DNA from: Luzula sylvatica
Lineage: Eukaryota > Streptophyta > Magnoliopsida > Poales > Juncaceae
Assembly: GCA_946800325.1 (NCBI GenBank)
Contig: OX326956.1
Coordinates: forward strand, 73,481,087-73,545,086
Direction: 5' to 3'
Length of the DNA: 64,000 nucleotides
Under the pieces are notes generated by a model that saw nothing but the letters and a program-made list of their open reading frames with translations, was not told the origin of the DNA and searched no databases. How positions within the stretch are numbered: the first letter of the stretch is position 1; every line of letters begins with the position of its first letter. Of the stretch, positions 1-9,652 are shown one piece after another. The position numbers and the translations under genes were made by a program.

Positions 1-94
1 AAAGATCGTGCCATTTGGAGAAAGTATGAGAAAGTTACAATGTGATAATCTTCATATTCAATAATTCAGGATGAAATTACCAAAAAAACTGTAT

Positions 95-111
95 TTTCTG
101 TTAATTCGGGT
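95..111 (+). other. CENP-B-box-like sequence in type A (example)
   Basis: TTTCTGTTAATTCGGGT aligns with the essential pattern NTTCGNNNNANNCGGGN of the mammalian CENP-B box at 8 of 9 fixed bases, the exception being T for G in TTCG. The non-core bases do not match well. Type B has TTTT in place of TTCT and matches only 7. No exact box was seen anywhere. Functional binding is unproven, and CENP-B itself is known mainly from mammals and related pogo-derived proteins. Confidence 0.4.
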
Positions 112-260
112 TCAAAATACATAATTTCCCAAATTCGTTCGCGCTGCTGTATTCCTCTCGCCGGGGCGAGCGATTTTGATATAAAAATCCTGCCATTTGG
201 AGAAAGATTGAGAAAGCCACAATTGGACAATCTTCATATTCAATAATTCAAGAAGAAATT

Positions 261-283
261 ACAAAAAAAACTGTGTTTTTTGT
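261..283. other. A-tract/T-tract inverted repeat of type B (example)
   Basis: ACAAAAAA at 261-268 and TTTTTTGT at 276-283 are perfect 8-bp arms around AACTGTG. The structure is a fixed part of type B and of most C copies, and is absent from type A, where the right arm reads ATTTTCTG. Longer versions with 9-bp arms exist, for example 1171-1195. Confidence 0.8.
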
Positions 284-1066
284 TAATTCGGGTTCAAAAT
301 AGGTAATTTCCCAAATTCGTTCGCGTTGCTGCATTCCTCTCGTCGAGGGGAGCGATTTTGATATATAGATCATGCCATTTCGAGAAAGTATGAGAAAGTT
401 ACAATGTGATAATCTTCATATTCAATAATTCATGATGAAATTACAAAAAAAACTGTGTTTTTTGTTAATTCGGGTTCAAAATACATAATTTCCAAAATTC
501 GGCCTCGCTGCGGCATTCCTCTCGTCGAGGCGAGAGATTTTGATATAAAGATCGTGCCATTTGGAGAAAGTATGAGAAAGTTACAATGTGATAATCTTCA
601 TATTCAATAATTCAGGATGAAATTACCAAAAAAACTGTATTTTCTGTTAATTCGTGTTCAAAATACATAATTTCCCAAATTCGTTCGCGCTGCTGTATTC
701 CTCTCGCCGGGGCGAGCGATTTTGATATAAAAATCGTGCCATTTGGGGAAAGATTGAGAAAGCCTAAATTGGACAATCTTCATATTCAATAATTCAAGAA
801 AAAATTACAAAAAAAACTGTGTTTTTTGTTAATTCGGGTTCAAAATATGTAATTTCCTAAATTCGGCCGCGCTGCTGCATTCCTCTCGTCGAGGCGAGCG
901 ATTTTGATATAAAGATCGTGCCATTTGGAGAAAGTATGAGAAAGTTACAATCTGATAATCTTCATATTCAATAATTCAGGATGAAATTACCAAAAAAACT
1001 GTATTTTCTGTTAATTCGGGTTCAAAATACATAATTTCCCAAATTCGTTCGCGCTGCTGTATTCCT

Positions 1067-1080
1067 CTCGCCGGGGCGAG
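1067..1080. other. GC-rich dyad of the island, type A form (example)
   Basis: CTCGCCGGGGCGAG is a near-perfect inverted repeat: CTCGCC pairs with GGCGAG around GG, or CTCGC with GCGAG around CGGG. It is at monomer positions 157-170 and present at the same place in nearly every monomer. Type B has CTCGTCGAGGCGAG (4-bp arms plus T-G), and rarer copies have CTCGTCGAGACGAG (5-bp arms). A protein-binding or structural role is inference. Confidence 0.8.
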
Positions 1081-1100
1081 CGATTTTGATATAAAAATCG
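1081..1100. other. AT-rich dyad at the A-to-B junction (example)
   Basis: CGATTTTGATATAAAAATCG has perfect 7-bp arms (CGATTTT and AAAATCG) around GATATA, and directly abuts the GC-rich dyad at 1067-1080. It is perfect only at A-to-B junctions, because type A monomers start AAAGATCG and break one pair at B-to-A junctions. Confidence 0.8.
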
Positions 1101-1822
1101 TGCCATTTGGAGAAAGATTGAGAAACCCACAATTGGACAATCTTCATATTCAATAATTCAAGAAGAAATTACAAAAAAAAACTGTGTTTTTTTGTTAATT
1201 CGGGTTCAAAATACGTAATTTCCCAAATTCGGCCGCGCTGCTACATTCCTCTCGTCGAGGCGAGCGATTTTGATATAAAGATCGTGCCATTTGGAGAAAG
1301 TATGAGAAAGTTAAAATGTGATAATCTTCATATTCAATAATTCAGGATGAAATTACCAATAAAACTGTATTTTCTGTTAATTCGGGTTCAAAAAACATAA
1401 TTTCCCAAATTCGTTCGCGCTGCTGTATTCCTCTCGCCGGGGCGAGCGATTTTGATATAAAAATCGTGCCATTTGGAGAAAGATTGAGAAAGCCACAATT
1501 GGACAATCTTCATATTCAATAATTCAACAAGAAATTACAAAAAAAACTGTGTTTTTTGTAAATTCGGGTTCAAAATACGTAATTTCCCAAATTCGGCCGC
1601 GTTGCTACATTCCTCTCGTCGAGGCGAGCGATTTTGATATAAAGATCGTGCCATTTGGAGAAAGTATGAGAAAGTTACAATGCGATAATCTTCATATTCA
1701 ATAATTCATGATGAAATTACAAAAAAAACTGTGTTTTTTGTTAATTCGGGTTCAAAATACGTAATTTCCCAAATTCGGCCGCGGTGCTGCATTCCTCTCG
1801 TCGAGGCGAGCGATTTTGGTAT

Positions 1823-2004
1823 AAAGATCATGCCATTTGGAGAAAGTATGAGAAAGTTACAATGTGATAATCTTCATATTCAATAATTCAGGATGAAATT
1901 ACAAAAAAAACTGTATTTTCTGTTAATTCGGGTTCAAAATACATAATTTCCCAAATTCGTTCGCGGTGCTGCATTCCTCTCGTCGAGGCGAGCGATTTTG
2001 ATAT
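1823..2004 (+). repeat. Type A' monomer, A body with B-like GC island
   Basis: The body is type A (CAGGATG, TATTTTCTG, CATAATTTCCC, GTTCGCG), but the island reads GGTGCTGCATTCCTCTCGTCGAGGCGAG-like rather than the A-type CCGGGG form. In 1641-6554 it pairs with type C to make an A'-C dimer in place of A-B. It also forms monomer 12 of the 2369-bp HOR, with AATCTTTAT and GGGTCCAAAA, and the left part of the fused monomers after 50 kb. Confidence 0.8.
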
Positions 2005-2732
2005 AAAGATCGTGCCATTTGGAGAAAGTATGAGAAAGTTACAATGCGATAATCTTCATATTCAATAATTCATGATGAAATTACAAAAAAAACTGTGTTT
2101 TTTGTTAATTCGGGTTCAAAATACGTAATTTCCCAAATTCGGCCGCGGTGCTGCATTCCTCTCGTCGAGGCGAGCGATTTTGATATAAAGATCATGCCAT
2201 TTGGAGAAAGTATGAGAAAGTTACAATGTGATAATCTTCATATTCAATAATTCAGGATGAAATTACCAAAAAAACTGTATTTTATGTTAATTCGGGTTCA
2301 AAATACATAATTTCCCAAATTCGTTCGCGGTGCTGCATTCTTCTCGTCGAGGCGAGCGATTTTGATATAAAGATCGTGCCATTTGGAGAAAGTATGAGAA
2401 AGTTACAATGTGATAATCTTCATATTCAATAATTCATGATGAAATTACAAAAAAAACTGTGTTTTTTGTTAATTCGGGTTCAAAATACGTAATTTCCCAA
2501 ATTCGACCGCGCTGCTGCATTCCTATCGTCGAGGCGAGCGATTTTGATATAAAGATCGTGCCATTTGGAGAAAGTATGAGAAAGTTACAATGTGATAATC
2601 TTCATATTCAATAATTCAGGATGAAATTACCAAAAAAACTGTATTTTCTGTTAATTCGGGTTCAAAATACATAATTTCCCAAATTCGTTCGCGTTGCTGC
2701 TTTCCTCTCGTCGAGGCGAGCGATTTTGATAT

Positions 2733-2914
2733 AAAGATCGTGCCATTTGGAGAAAGTATGAGAAAGTTACAATGCGATAATCTTCATATTCAATAATTCA
2801 TGATGAAATTACAAAAAAAACTGTGTTTTTTGTTAATTCGGGTTCAAAATACGTAATTTCCCAAATTCGGCCGCGCTGCTGCATTCCTCTCGTCGAGGCG
2901 AGCGATTTTGATAT
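2733..2914 (+). repeat. Type C monomer, A-left/B-right chimera
   Basis: This monomer begins like type A (AAAGATCG, GTATGAGAAAGTTACAATG). From about position 67 it carries CATGATG, then the B-type AAAAAAAACTGTG, ACGTAATTTCCC, GGCCGCG and CTCGTCGAGG. Type C is frequent in 1641-6554 and is monomer 13 of the 2369-bp HOR, where it has GTTACCATG and GGCCACGAGG. The simplest reading is an old crossover or conversion between A and B; CATGATG is a private marker showing that later copies descend from one event. Confidence 0.85.
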
Positions 2915-3642
2915 AAAGATCGTGCCATTTGGAGAAAGTATGAGAAATTTACAATGTGATAATCTTCATATTCAATAATTCAGGATGAAATTACCAAAAA
3001 AACTGTATTTTCTGTTAATTCGGGTTCAAAATACATAATTTCCCAAATTCGATCACGCTGCTGTATTCCTCTCGCCGGGGCGAGCGATTTTGATATAAAA
3101 ATCGTGCCATTTGGAGAAAGATTGAGAAAGCCACAATTGGACAATCTTCATATTCAATAATTCAAGAAGACATTACAAAAAAAACTGTGTTTTTTGTTAA
3201 TTCGGGTTCAAAATACGTAATTTCCCAAATTCGGCCGCGCTGCTGCATTCCTCTCGTCGAGGCAAGCGATTTAAATATAAAGATCGTGCCATTTGGAGAA
3301 AGTATGAGAAAGTTACAATGTGATAATCTTCATATTCAATAATTCAGGATGAAATTACCAAAAAAACTGTATTTTCTGTTAATTCGGGTTCAAAATACAT
3401 AATTTCCCAAATTCGTTCGCGGTGCTGCATTCCTCTCGTCGAGGCGAGCGATTTTGATATAAAGATCGTGCCATTTGGAGAAAGTATGAGAAAGTTACAA
3501 TGTGATAATCTTCATATTCAATAATTCATGATGAAATTACAAAAAAAACTGTGTTTTTTGTTAAATCGGGTTCAAAATACGTAATTTCCCAAATTCGGCC
3601 GCGCTGCTGCATTCCTCTCGTCGAGGCGAGCGATTTTGATAT

Positions 3643-4552
3643 AAAGATCGTGCCATTTGGAGAAAGTATGAGAAAGTTACAATGTGATAATCTTCATATT
3701 CAATAATTCAGGATGAAATTACCAAAAAAACTGTATTTTCTGTTAATTCGGGTTCAAAATACATAATTTCCCAAATTCGTTCGCGGTGCTGCTTTCCTCT
3801 CGTCGAGGCGAGCGATTTTGATATAAAGATCGTGCCATTTGGAGAAAGTATGAGAAAGTTACAATGCGATAATCTTCATATTCAATAATTCATGATGAAA
3901 TTACAAAAAAAACTGTGTTTTTTGTTAATTCGGGTTCAAAATACGTAATTTCCCAAATTCGGCCGCGATGCTGCATTCCTCTCGTCGAGGCGAGCGATTT
4001 TGATATAAAGATCATGCCATTTGGAGAAAGTATGAGAAAGTTACAATGTGATAATCTTCATATTCAATAATTCAGGATGAAATTACCAAAAAAACTGTAT
4101 TTTCTGTTAATTCGGGTTCAAAATACATAATTTCCCAAATTCGATCACGCTGCTGTATTCCTCTCGCCGGGGCGAGCGATTTTGATATAAAAATCGTGCC
4201 ATTTGGAGAAAGATTGAGAAAGCCACAATTGGACAATCTTCATATTCAATAATTCAAGAAGACATTACAAAAAAAACTGTGTTTTTTGTTAATTCGGGTT
4301 CAAAATACGTAATTTCCCAAATTCGGCCGCGCTGCTGCATTCCTCTCGTCGAGGCAAGCGATTTAAATATAAAGATCGTGCCATATGGAGAAAGTATGAG
4401 AAAGTTACAATGTGATAATATTCATATTCAATAATTCAGGATGAAATTACAAAAAAAACTGTATTTTCTGTTAATTCGGGTTCAAAATACATAATTTCCC
4501 AAATTCGTTCGCGGTGCTGCATTCCTCTCGTCGAGGCGAGCGATTTTGATAT
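3643..4552. repeat. Block Z, 5 monomers copied from within block Y
   Basis: These five monomers fill the rest of the 16-mer period. They match 2551-3460 at an offset of 1092 bp (6 x 182): GCTTTCCTCTCG at 3792, GATCACGCTG at 4143 against 3051, and GGCAAGCGATTTAAATAT at 4353 against 3261. So block Z looks like a local 6-mer tandem duplication that took place inside the A'-C domain. Confidence 0.85.
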
Positions 4553-6554
4553 AAAGATCGTGCCATTTGGAGAAAGTATGAGAAAGTTACAATGCGATAA
4601 TTTTCATATTCAATAATTCATGATGAAATTACAAAAAAAACTGTGTTTTTTGTTAATTCGGGTTCAAAATACGTAATTTCCCAAATTCGGCCGCGGTGCT
4701 GCATTCCTCTCGTCGAGGCGAGCGATTTTGGTATAAAGATCATGCCATTTGGAGAAAGTATGAGAAAGTTACAATGTGATAATCTTCATATTCAATAATT
4801 CAGGATGAAATTACAAAAAAAACTGTATTTTCTGTTAATTCGGGTTCAAAATACATAATTTCCCAAATTCGTTCGCGGTGCTGCATTCCTCTCGTCGAGG
4901 CGAGCGATTTTGATATAAAGATCGTGCCATTTGGAGAAAGTATGAGAAAGTTACAATGCGATAATCTTCATATTCAATAATTCATGATGAAATTACAAAA
5001 AAAACTGTGTTTTTTGTTAATTCGGGTTCAAAATACGTAATTTCCCAAATTCGGCCGCGGTGCTGCATTCCTCTCGTCGAGGCGAGCGATTTTGATATAA
5101 AGATCATGCCATTTGGAGAAAGTATGAGAAAGTTACAATGTGATAATCTTCATATTCAATAATTCAGGATGAAATTACCAAAAAAACTGTATTTTATGTT
5201 AATTCGGGTTCAAAATACATAATTTCCCAAATTCGTTCGCGGTGCTGCATTCTTCTCGTCGAGGCGAGCGATTTTGATATAAAGATCGTGCCATTTGGAG
5301 AAAGTATGAGAAAGTTACAATGTGATAATCTTCATATTCAATAATTCATGATGAAATTACAAAAAAAACTGTGTTTTTTGTTAATTCGGGTTCAAAATAC
5401 GTAATTTCCCAAATTCGACCGCGCTGCTGCATTCCTATCGTCGAGGCGAGCGATTTTGATATAAAGATCGTGCCATTTGGAGAAAGTATGAGAAAGTTAC
5501 AATGTGATAATCTTCATATTCAATAATTCAGGATGAAATTACCAAAAAAACTGTATTTTCTGTTAATTCGGGTTCAAAATACATAATTTCCCAAATTCGT
5601 TCGCGTTGCTGCTTTCCTCTCGTCGAGGCGAGCGATTTTGATATAAAGATCGTGCCATTTGGAGAAAGTATGAGAAAGTTACAATGCGATAATCTTCATA
5701 TTCAATAATTCATGATGAAATTACAAAAAAAACTGTGTTTTTTGTTAATTCGGGTTCAAAATACGTAATTTCCCAAATTCGGCCGCGCTGCTGCATTCCT
5801 CTCGTCGAGGCGAGCGATTTTGATATAAAGATCGTGCCATTTGGAGAAAGTATGAGAAAGTTACAATGTGATAATCTTCATATTCAATAATTCAGGATGA
5901 AATTACCAAAAAAACTGTATTTTCTGTTAATTCGGGTTCAAAATACATAATTTCCCAAATTCGATCACGCTGCTGTATTCCTCTCGCCGGGGCGAGCGAT
6001 TTTGATATAAAAATCGTGCCATTTGGAGAAAGATTGAGAAAGCCACAATTGGACAATCTTCATATTCAATAATTCAAGAAGACATTACAAAAAAAACTGT
6101 GTTTTTTGTTAATTCGGGTTCAAAATACGTAATTTCCCAAATTCGGCCGCGGTGCTGCATTCCTCTCGTCGAGGCAAGCGATTTAAATATAAAGATCGTG
6201 CCATTTGGAGAAAGTATGAGAAAGTTACAATGTGATAATCTTCATATTCAATAATTCAGGATGAAATTACCAAAAAAACTGTATTTTCTGTTAATTCGGG
6301 TTCAAAATACATAATTTCCCAAATTCGTTCGCGGTGCTGCATTCCTCTCGTCGAGGCGAGCGATTTTGATATAAAGATCGTGCCATTTGGAGAAAGTATG
6401 AGAAAGTTACAATGTGATAATCTTCATATTCAATAATTCATGATGAAATTACAAAAAAAACTGTGTTTTTTGTTAATTCGGGTTCAAAATACGTAATTTC
6501 CCAAATTCGGCCGCGCTGCTGCATTCCTCTCGTCGAGGCGAGCGATTTTGATAT
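4553..6554. repeat. Block Y, second copy
   Basis: This is the second copy of the 2002-bp, 11-monomer block found at 1641-3642. Most private variants are shared; a few single-base differences are visible, for example ATTTTCATATT near 4599 and GTTAATTCGGG near 6471 where copy 1 has GTTAAATCGGG. It leads directly into the second copy of block X. Confidence 0.9.
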
Positions 6555-8194
6555 AAAGATCGTGCCATTTGGAGAAAGTATGAGAAAGTTACAATGTGAT
6601 AATCTTCATATTCAATAATTCAGGATGAAATTACCAAAAAAACTGTATTTTCTGTTAATTCGGGTTCAAAATACATAATTTCCCAAATTCGTTCGCGCTG
6701 CTGTATTCCTCTCGCCGGGGCGAGCGATTTTGATATAAAAATTCTGCCCTTTGGAGAAAGATTGAGAAAGCCACAATTGGACAATCTTCATATTCAATAA
6801 TTCAAGAAGAAATTACAAAAAAAACTGTGTTTTTTGTTAATTCGGGTTCAAAATAGGTAATTTCCCAAATTCGTTCGCGTTGCTGCATTCCTCTCGTCGA
6901 GGGGAGCGATTTTGATATATAGATCATGCCATTTCGAGAAAGTATGAGAAAGTTACAATGTGATAATCTTCATATTCAATAATTCATGATGAAATTACAA
7001 AAAAAACTGTGTTTTTTGTTAATTCGGGTTCAAAATACATAATTTCCAAAATTCGGCCTCGCTGCGGCATTCCTCTCGTCGAGGCGAGAGATTTTGATAT
7101 AAAGATCGTGCCATTTGGAGAAAGTATGAGAAAGTTACAATGTGATAATCTTCATATTCAATAATTCAGGATGAAATTACCAAAAAAACTGTATTTTCTG
7201 TTAATTCGTGTTCAAAATACATAATTTCCCAAATTCGTTCGCGCTGCTGTATTCCTCTCGCCGGGGCGAGCGATTTTGATATAAAAATCGTGCCATTTGG
7301 GGAAAGATTGAGAAAGCCTAAATTGGACAATCTTCATATTCAATAATTCAAGAAAAAATTACAAAAAAAACTGTGTTTTTTGTTAATTCGGGTTCAAAAT
7401 ATGTAATTTCCTAAATTCGGCCGCGCTGCTGCATTCCTCTCGTCGAGGCGAGCGATTTTGATATAAAGATCGTGCCATTTGGAGAAAGTATGAGAAAGTT
7501 ACAATGTGATAATCTTCATATTCAATAATTCAGGATGAAATTACCAAAAAAACTGTATTTTCTGTTAATTCGGGTTCAAAATACATAATTTCCCAAATTC
7601 GTTCGCGCTGCTGTATTCCTCTCGCCGGGGCGAGCGATTTTGATATAAAAATCGTGCCATTTGGAGAAAGATTGAGAAACCCACAATTGGACAATCTTCA
7701 TATTCAATAATTCAAGAAGAAATTACAAAAAAAAACTGTGTTTTTTTGTTAATTCGGGTTCAAAATACGTAATTTCCCAAATTCGGCCGCGCTGCTACAT
7801 TCCGCTCGTCGAGGCGAGCGATTTTGATATAAAGATCGTGCCATTTGGAGAAAGTATGAGAAAGTTAAAATGTGATAATCTTCATATTCAATAATTCAGG
7901 ATGAAATTACCAATAAAACTGTATTTTCTGTTAATTCGGGTTCAAAAAACATAATTTCCCAAATTCGTTCGCGCTGCTGTATTCCTCTCGCCGGGGCGAG
8001 CGATTTTGATATAAAAATCGTGCCATTTGGAGAAAGATTGAGAAAGCCACAATTGGACAATCTTCATATTCAATAATTCAACAAGAAATTACAAAAAAAA
8101 CTGTGTTTTTTGTAAATTCGGGTTCAAAATACGTAATTTCCCAAATTCGGCCGCGATGCTACATTCCTCTCGTCGAGGCGAGCGATTTTGATAT
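6555..8194. repeat. Block X, second copy
   Basis: Matches window positions 1-1640 at a constant offset of 6554 bp, which equals 36 monomers plus 2 bp from one lengthened A/T tract monomer. It repeats the TCGAGGGGAGCG, GATATATAGATC, CATTTCGAG and GGCCTCGCTGCGGC variants. Differences include TTCTGCCCTTTGG near 6733 and TTCCGCTCG near 7801. The match stops at 8194, where the next HOR family takes over. Confidence 0.9.
7465..8194. repeat. 4-mer precursor of the 13-mer HOR (monomers 4-5-6-7)
   Basis: Four monomers in the order later seen inside the 13-mer: A; B with the 9A/7T tract and CTACATTCC; A with GTTAAAATG and CAATAAAACTG; B with CAACAAG and GTAAATTCGGG. Total length is 730 bp, 4 x 182 plus the 2 extra bases of the long tract. 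The same 4-mer lies at 911-1640. Confidence 0.85.
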
Positions 8195-9652
8195 AAAGAT
8201 CGTGCCATTTGGAGAAAGTATGAGAAAGTTACAATGTGATAATCTTCATATTCAATAATTCAGGATGAAATTACCAAAAAAACTGTATTTTCTGTTAATT
8301 CGGGTTCAAAATACATAATTTCCCAAATTCGTTCGCGCTGCTGTATTCCTCTCGCCGGGGCGAGCGATTTTGATATAAAAATCGTGCCATTTGGAGAAAG
8401 ATTGAGAAATCCACAATTGGACAATCTTCATATTCAATAATTCAAGAAGAAATTACAAAAAAAAACTGTGTTTTTTTGTTAATTCGGGTTCAAAATACGT
8501 AATTTCCCAAATTCGGCCGCGCTGCTACATTCCTCTCGTCGAGGCGAGCGATTTTGATATAAAGATCGTGCCATTTGGAGAAAGTATGAGAAAGTTAAAA
8601 TGTGATAATCTTCATATTCAATAATTCAGGATGAAATTACCAATAAAACTGTATTTTCTGTTAATTCGGGTTCAAAATACATAATTTCCCAAATTCGTTC
8701 GCGCTGCTGTATTCCTCTCGCCGGGGCGAGCGATTTTGATATAAAAATCGTGCCATTTGGAGAAAGATTGAGAAAGCCACAATTGGACAATCTTCATATT
8801 CAATAATTCAACAAGAAATTACAAAAAAAACTGTGTTTTTTGTAAATTCGGGTTCAAAATACGTAATTTCCCAAATTCGACCGCGCTGCTGCATTCCTCT
8901 CGTCGAGGCGAGAGATTTTGATATAAAGATCGTGCCATTTGGAGAAATTATGAGAAAGTTACAATGTGATAATCTTCATATTCAATAATTCAGGATGAAA
9001 TTACCAAAAAAACTGTATTTTCTGTTAATTCGGGTTCAAAATACATAATTTCCCAAATTCGTTCGCGCTGCTGTATTCCTCTCGCCGGGGCGAGCGATTT
9101 TGATATAAAAATCGTGCCATTTGGAGAAAGATTGAGAAAGCCACAATTGGACAATCTTCATATTAAATAATTCAAGAAGAAATTACAAAAAAAACTGTGT
9201 TTTTTGTTAATTCGGGTTCAAAATACGTAGTTTCCCAAATTCGACCGCGCTGCTGCATTCCTCTCGTCGAGACGAGCGATTTTGATATAAAGATCGTGCC
9301 ATTTGGAGAAAGTATGAGAAAGTTACAATGTGATAATCTTTATATTCAATAATTCAGGATGAAATTACCAAAAAAACTGTATTTTCTGTTAATTCGGGTC
9401 CAAAATACATAATTTCCCAAATTCGTTCGCGGTGCTGCATTCCTCTCGTCGAGGCGAGCGATTTTGATATAAAGATCGTGCCATTTGGAGAAAGTATGAG
9501 AAAGTTACCATGTGATAATCTTCATATTCAATAATTCATGATGAAATTACAAAAAAAACTGTATTTTTTGTTAATTCGGGTTCAAAATACGTAATTTCCC
9601 AAATTCGGCCACGAGGCTGCATTCCTCTCGTCGAGGCGAGCGATTTTGATAT
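8195..9652. repeat. 8-mer form of the HOR (1458 bp)
   Basis: Eight monomers corresponding to numbers 4, 5, 6, 7, 8, 11, 12, 13 of the 2369-bp unit. Markers in order: AAATCCAC with the 9A/7T tract, GTTAAAATG, CAACAAG, GAAATTATG at 8945, GTAGTTTCCC at 9227, AATCTTTAT with GGGTCC, and GTTACCATG with GGCCACGAGG at 9608. Monomers 1-3 and 9-10 are absent. Confidence 0.85.

Larger units (their letters stand above)
1..1640. repeat. Block X, first copy (9 monomers)
   Basis: Nine monomers whose private variants recur in the same order 6554 bp downstream: TCGAGGGGAGCG near 343, GATATATAGATCATG near 360, CATTTCGAG near 377, GGCCTCGCTGCGGC near 515, GTTAATTCGTGTTC near 647, and the 9A/7T tract near 1171-1193. 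The left limit is unknown because the window opens inside it. Its last four monomers (911-1640) are the same 4-5-6-7 series that seeds the HOR family after 7465. Confidence 0.9.
1641..3642. repeat. Block Y, first copy of 16-mer HOR (11 matched monomers)
   Basis: Eleven monomers, mostly A'-C dimers, matching 4553-6554 at an offset of 2912 bp (16 x 182). Shared private markers include TGCGATAATC at 1681 and 4593, TTTCCTCTCG after GTTGCTGC at 2701 and 5613, GATCACGCTG at 3051 and 5963, and GGCAAGCGATTTAAATAT at about 3261 and 6173. The match starts cleanly at a monomer boundary within my resolution. Confidence 0.9.

Noticed and set aside
95..111. True CENP-B box
   Set aside because: One essential base is wrong in every type A copy read, and the flexible positions do not match, so it is kept only as a box-like site.
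157..170. Rho-independent terminator or tRNA-like hairpin in each monomer
   Set aside because: The GC dyad is short (5-6 bp arms) and followed by GATTTTGATAT, not a clean T-run; there is no gene upstream and the context is eukaryotic satellite. No tRNA or 5S internal promoter boxes were recognised.
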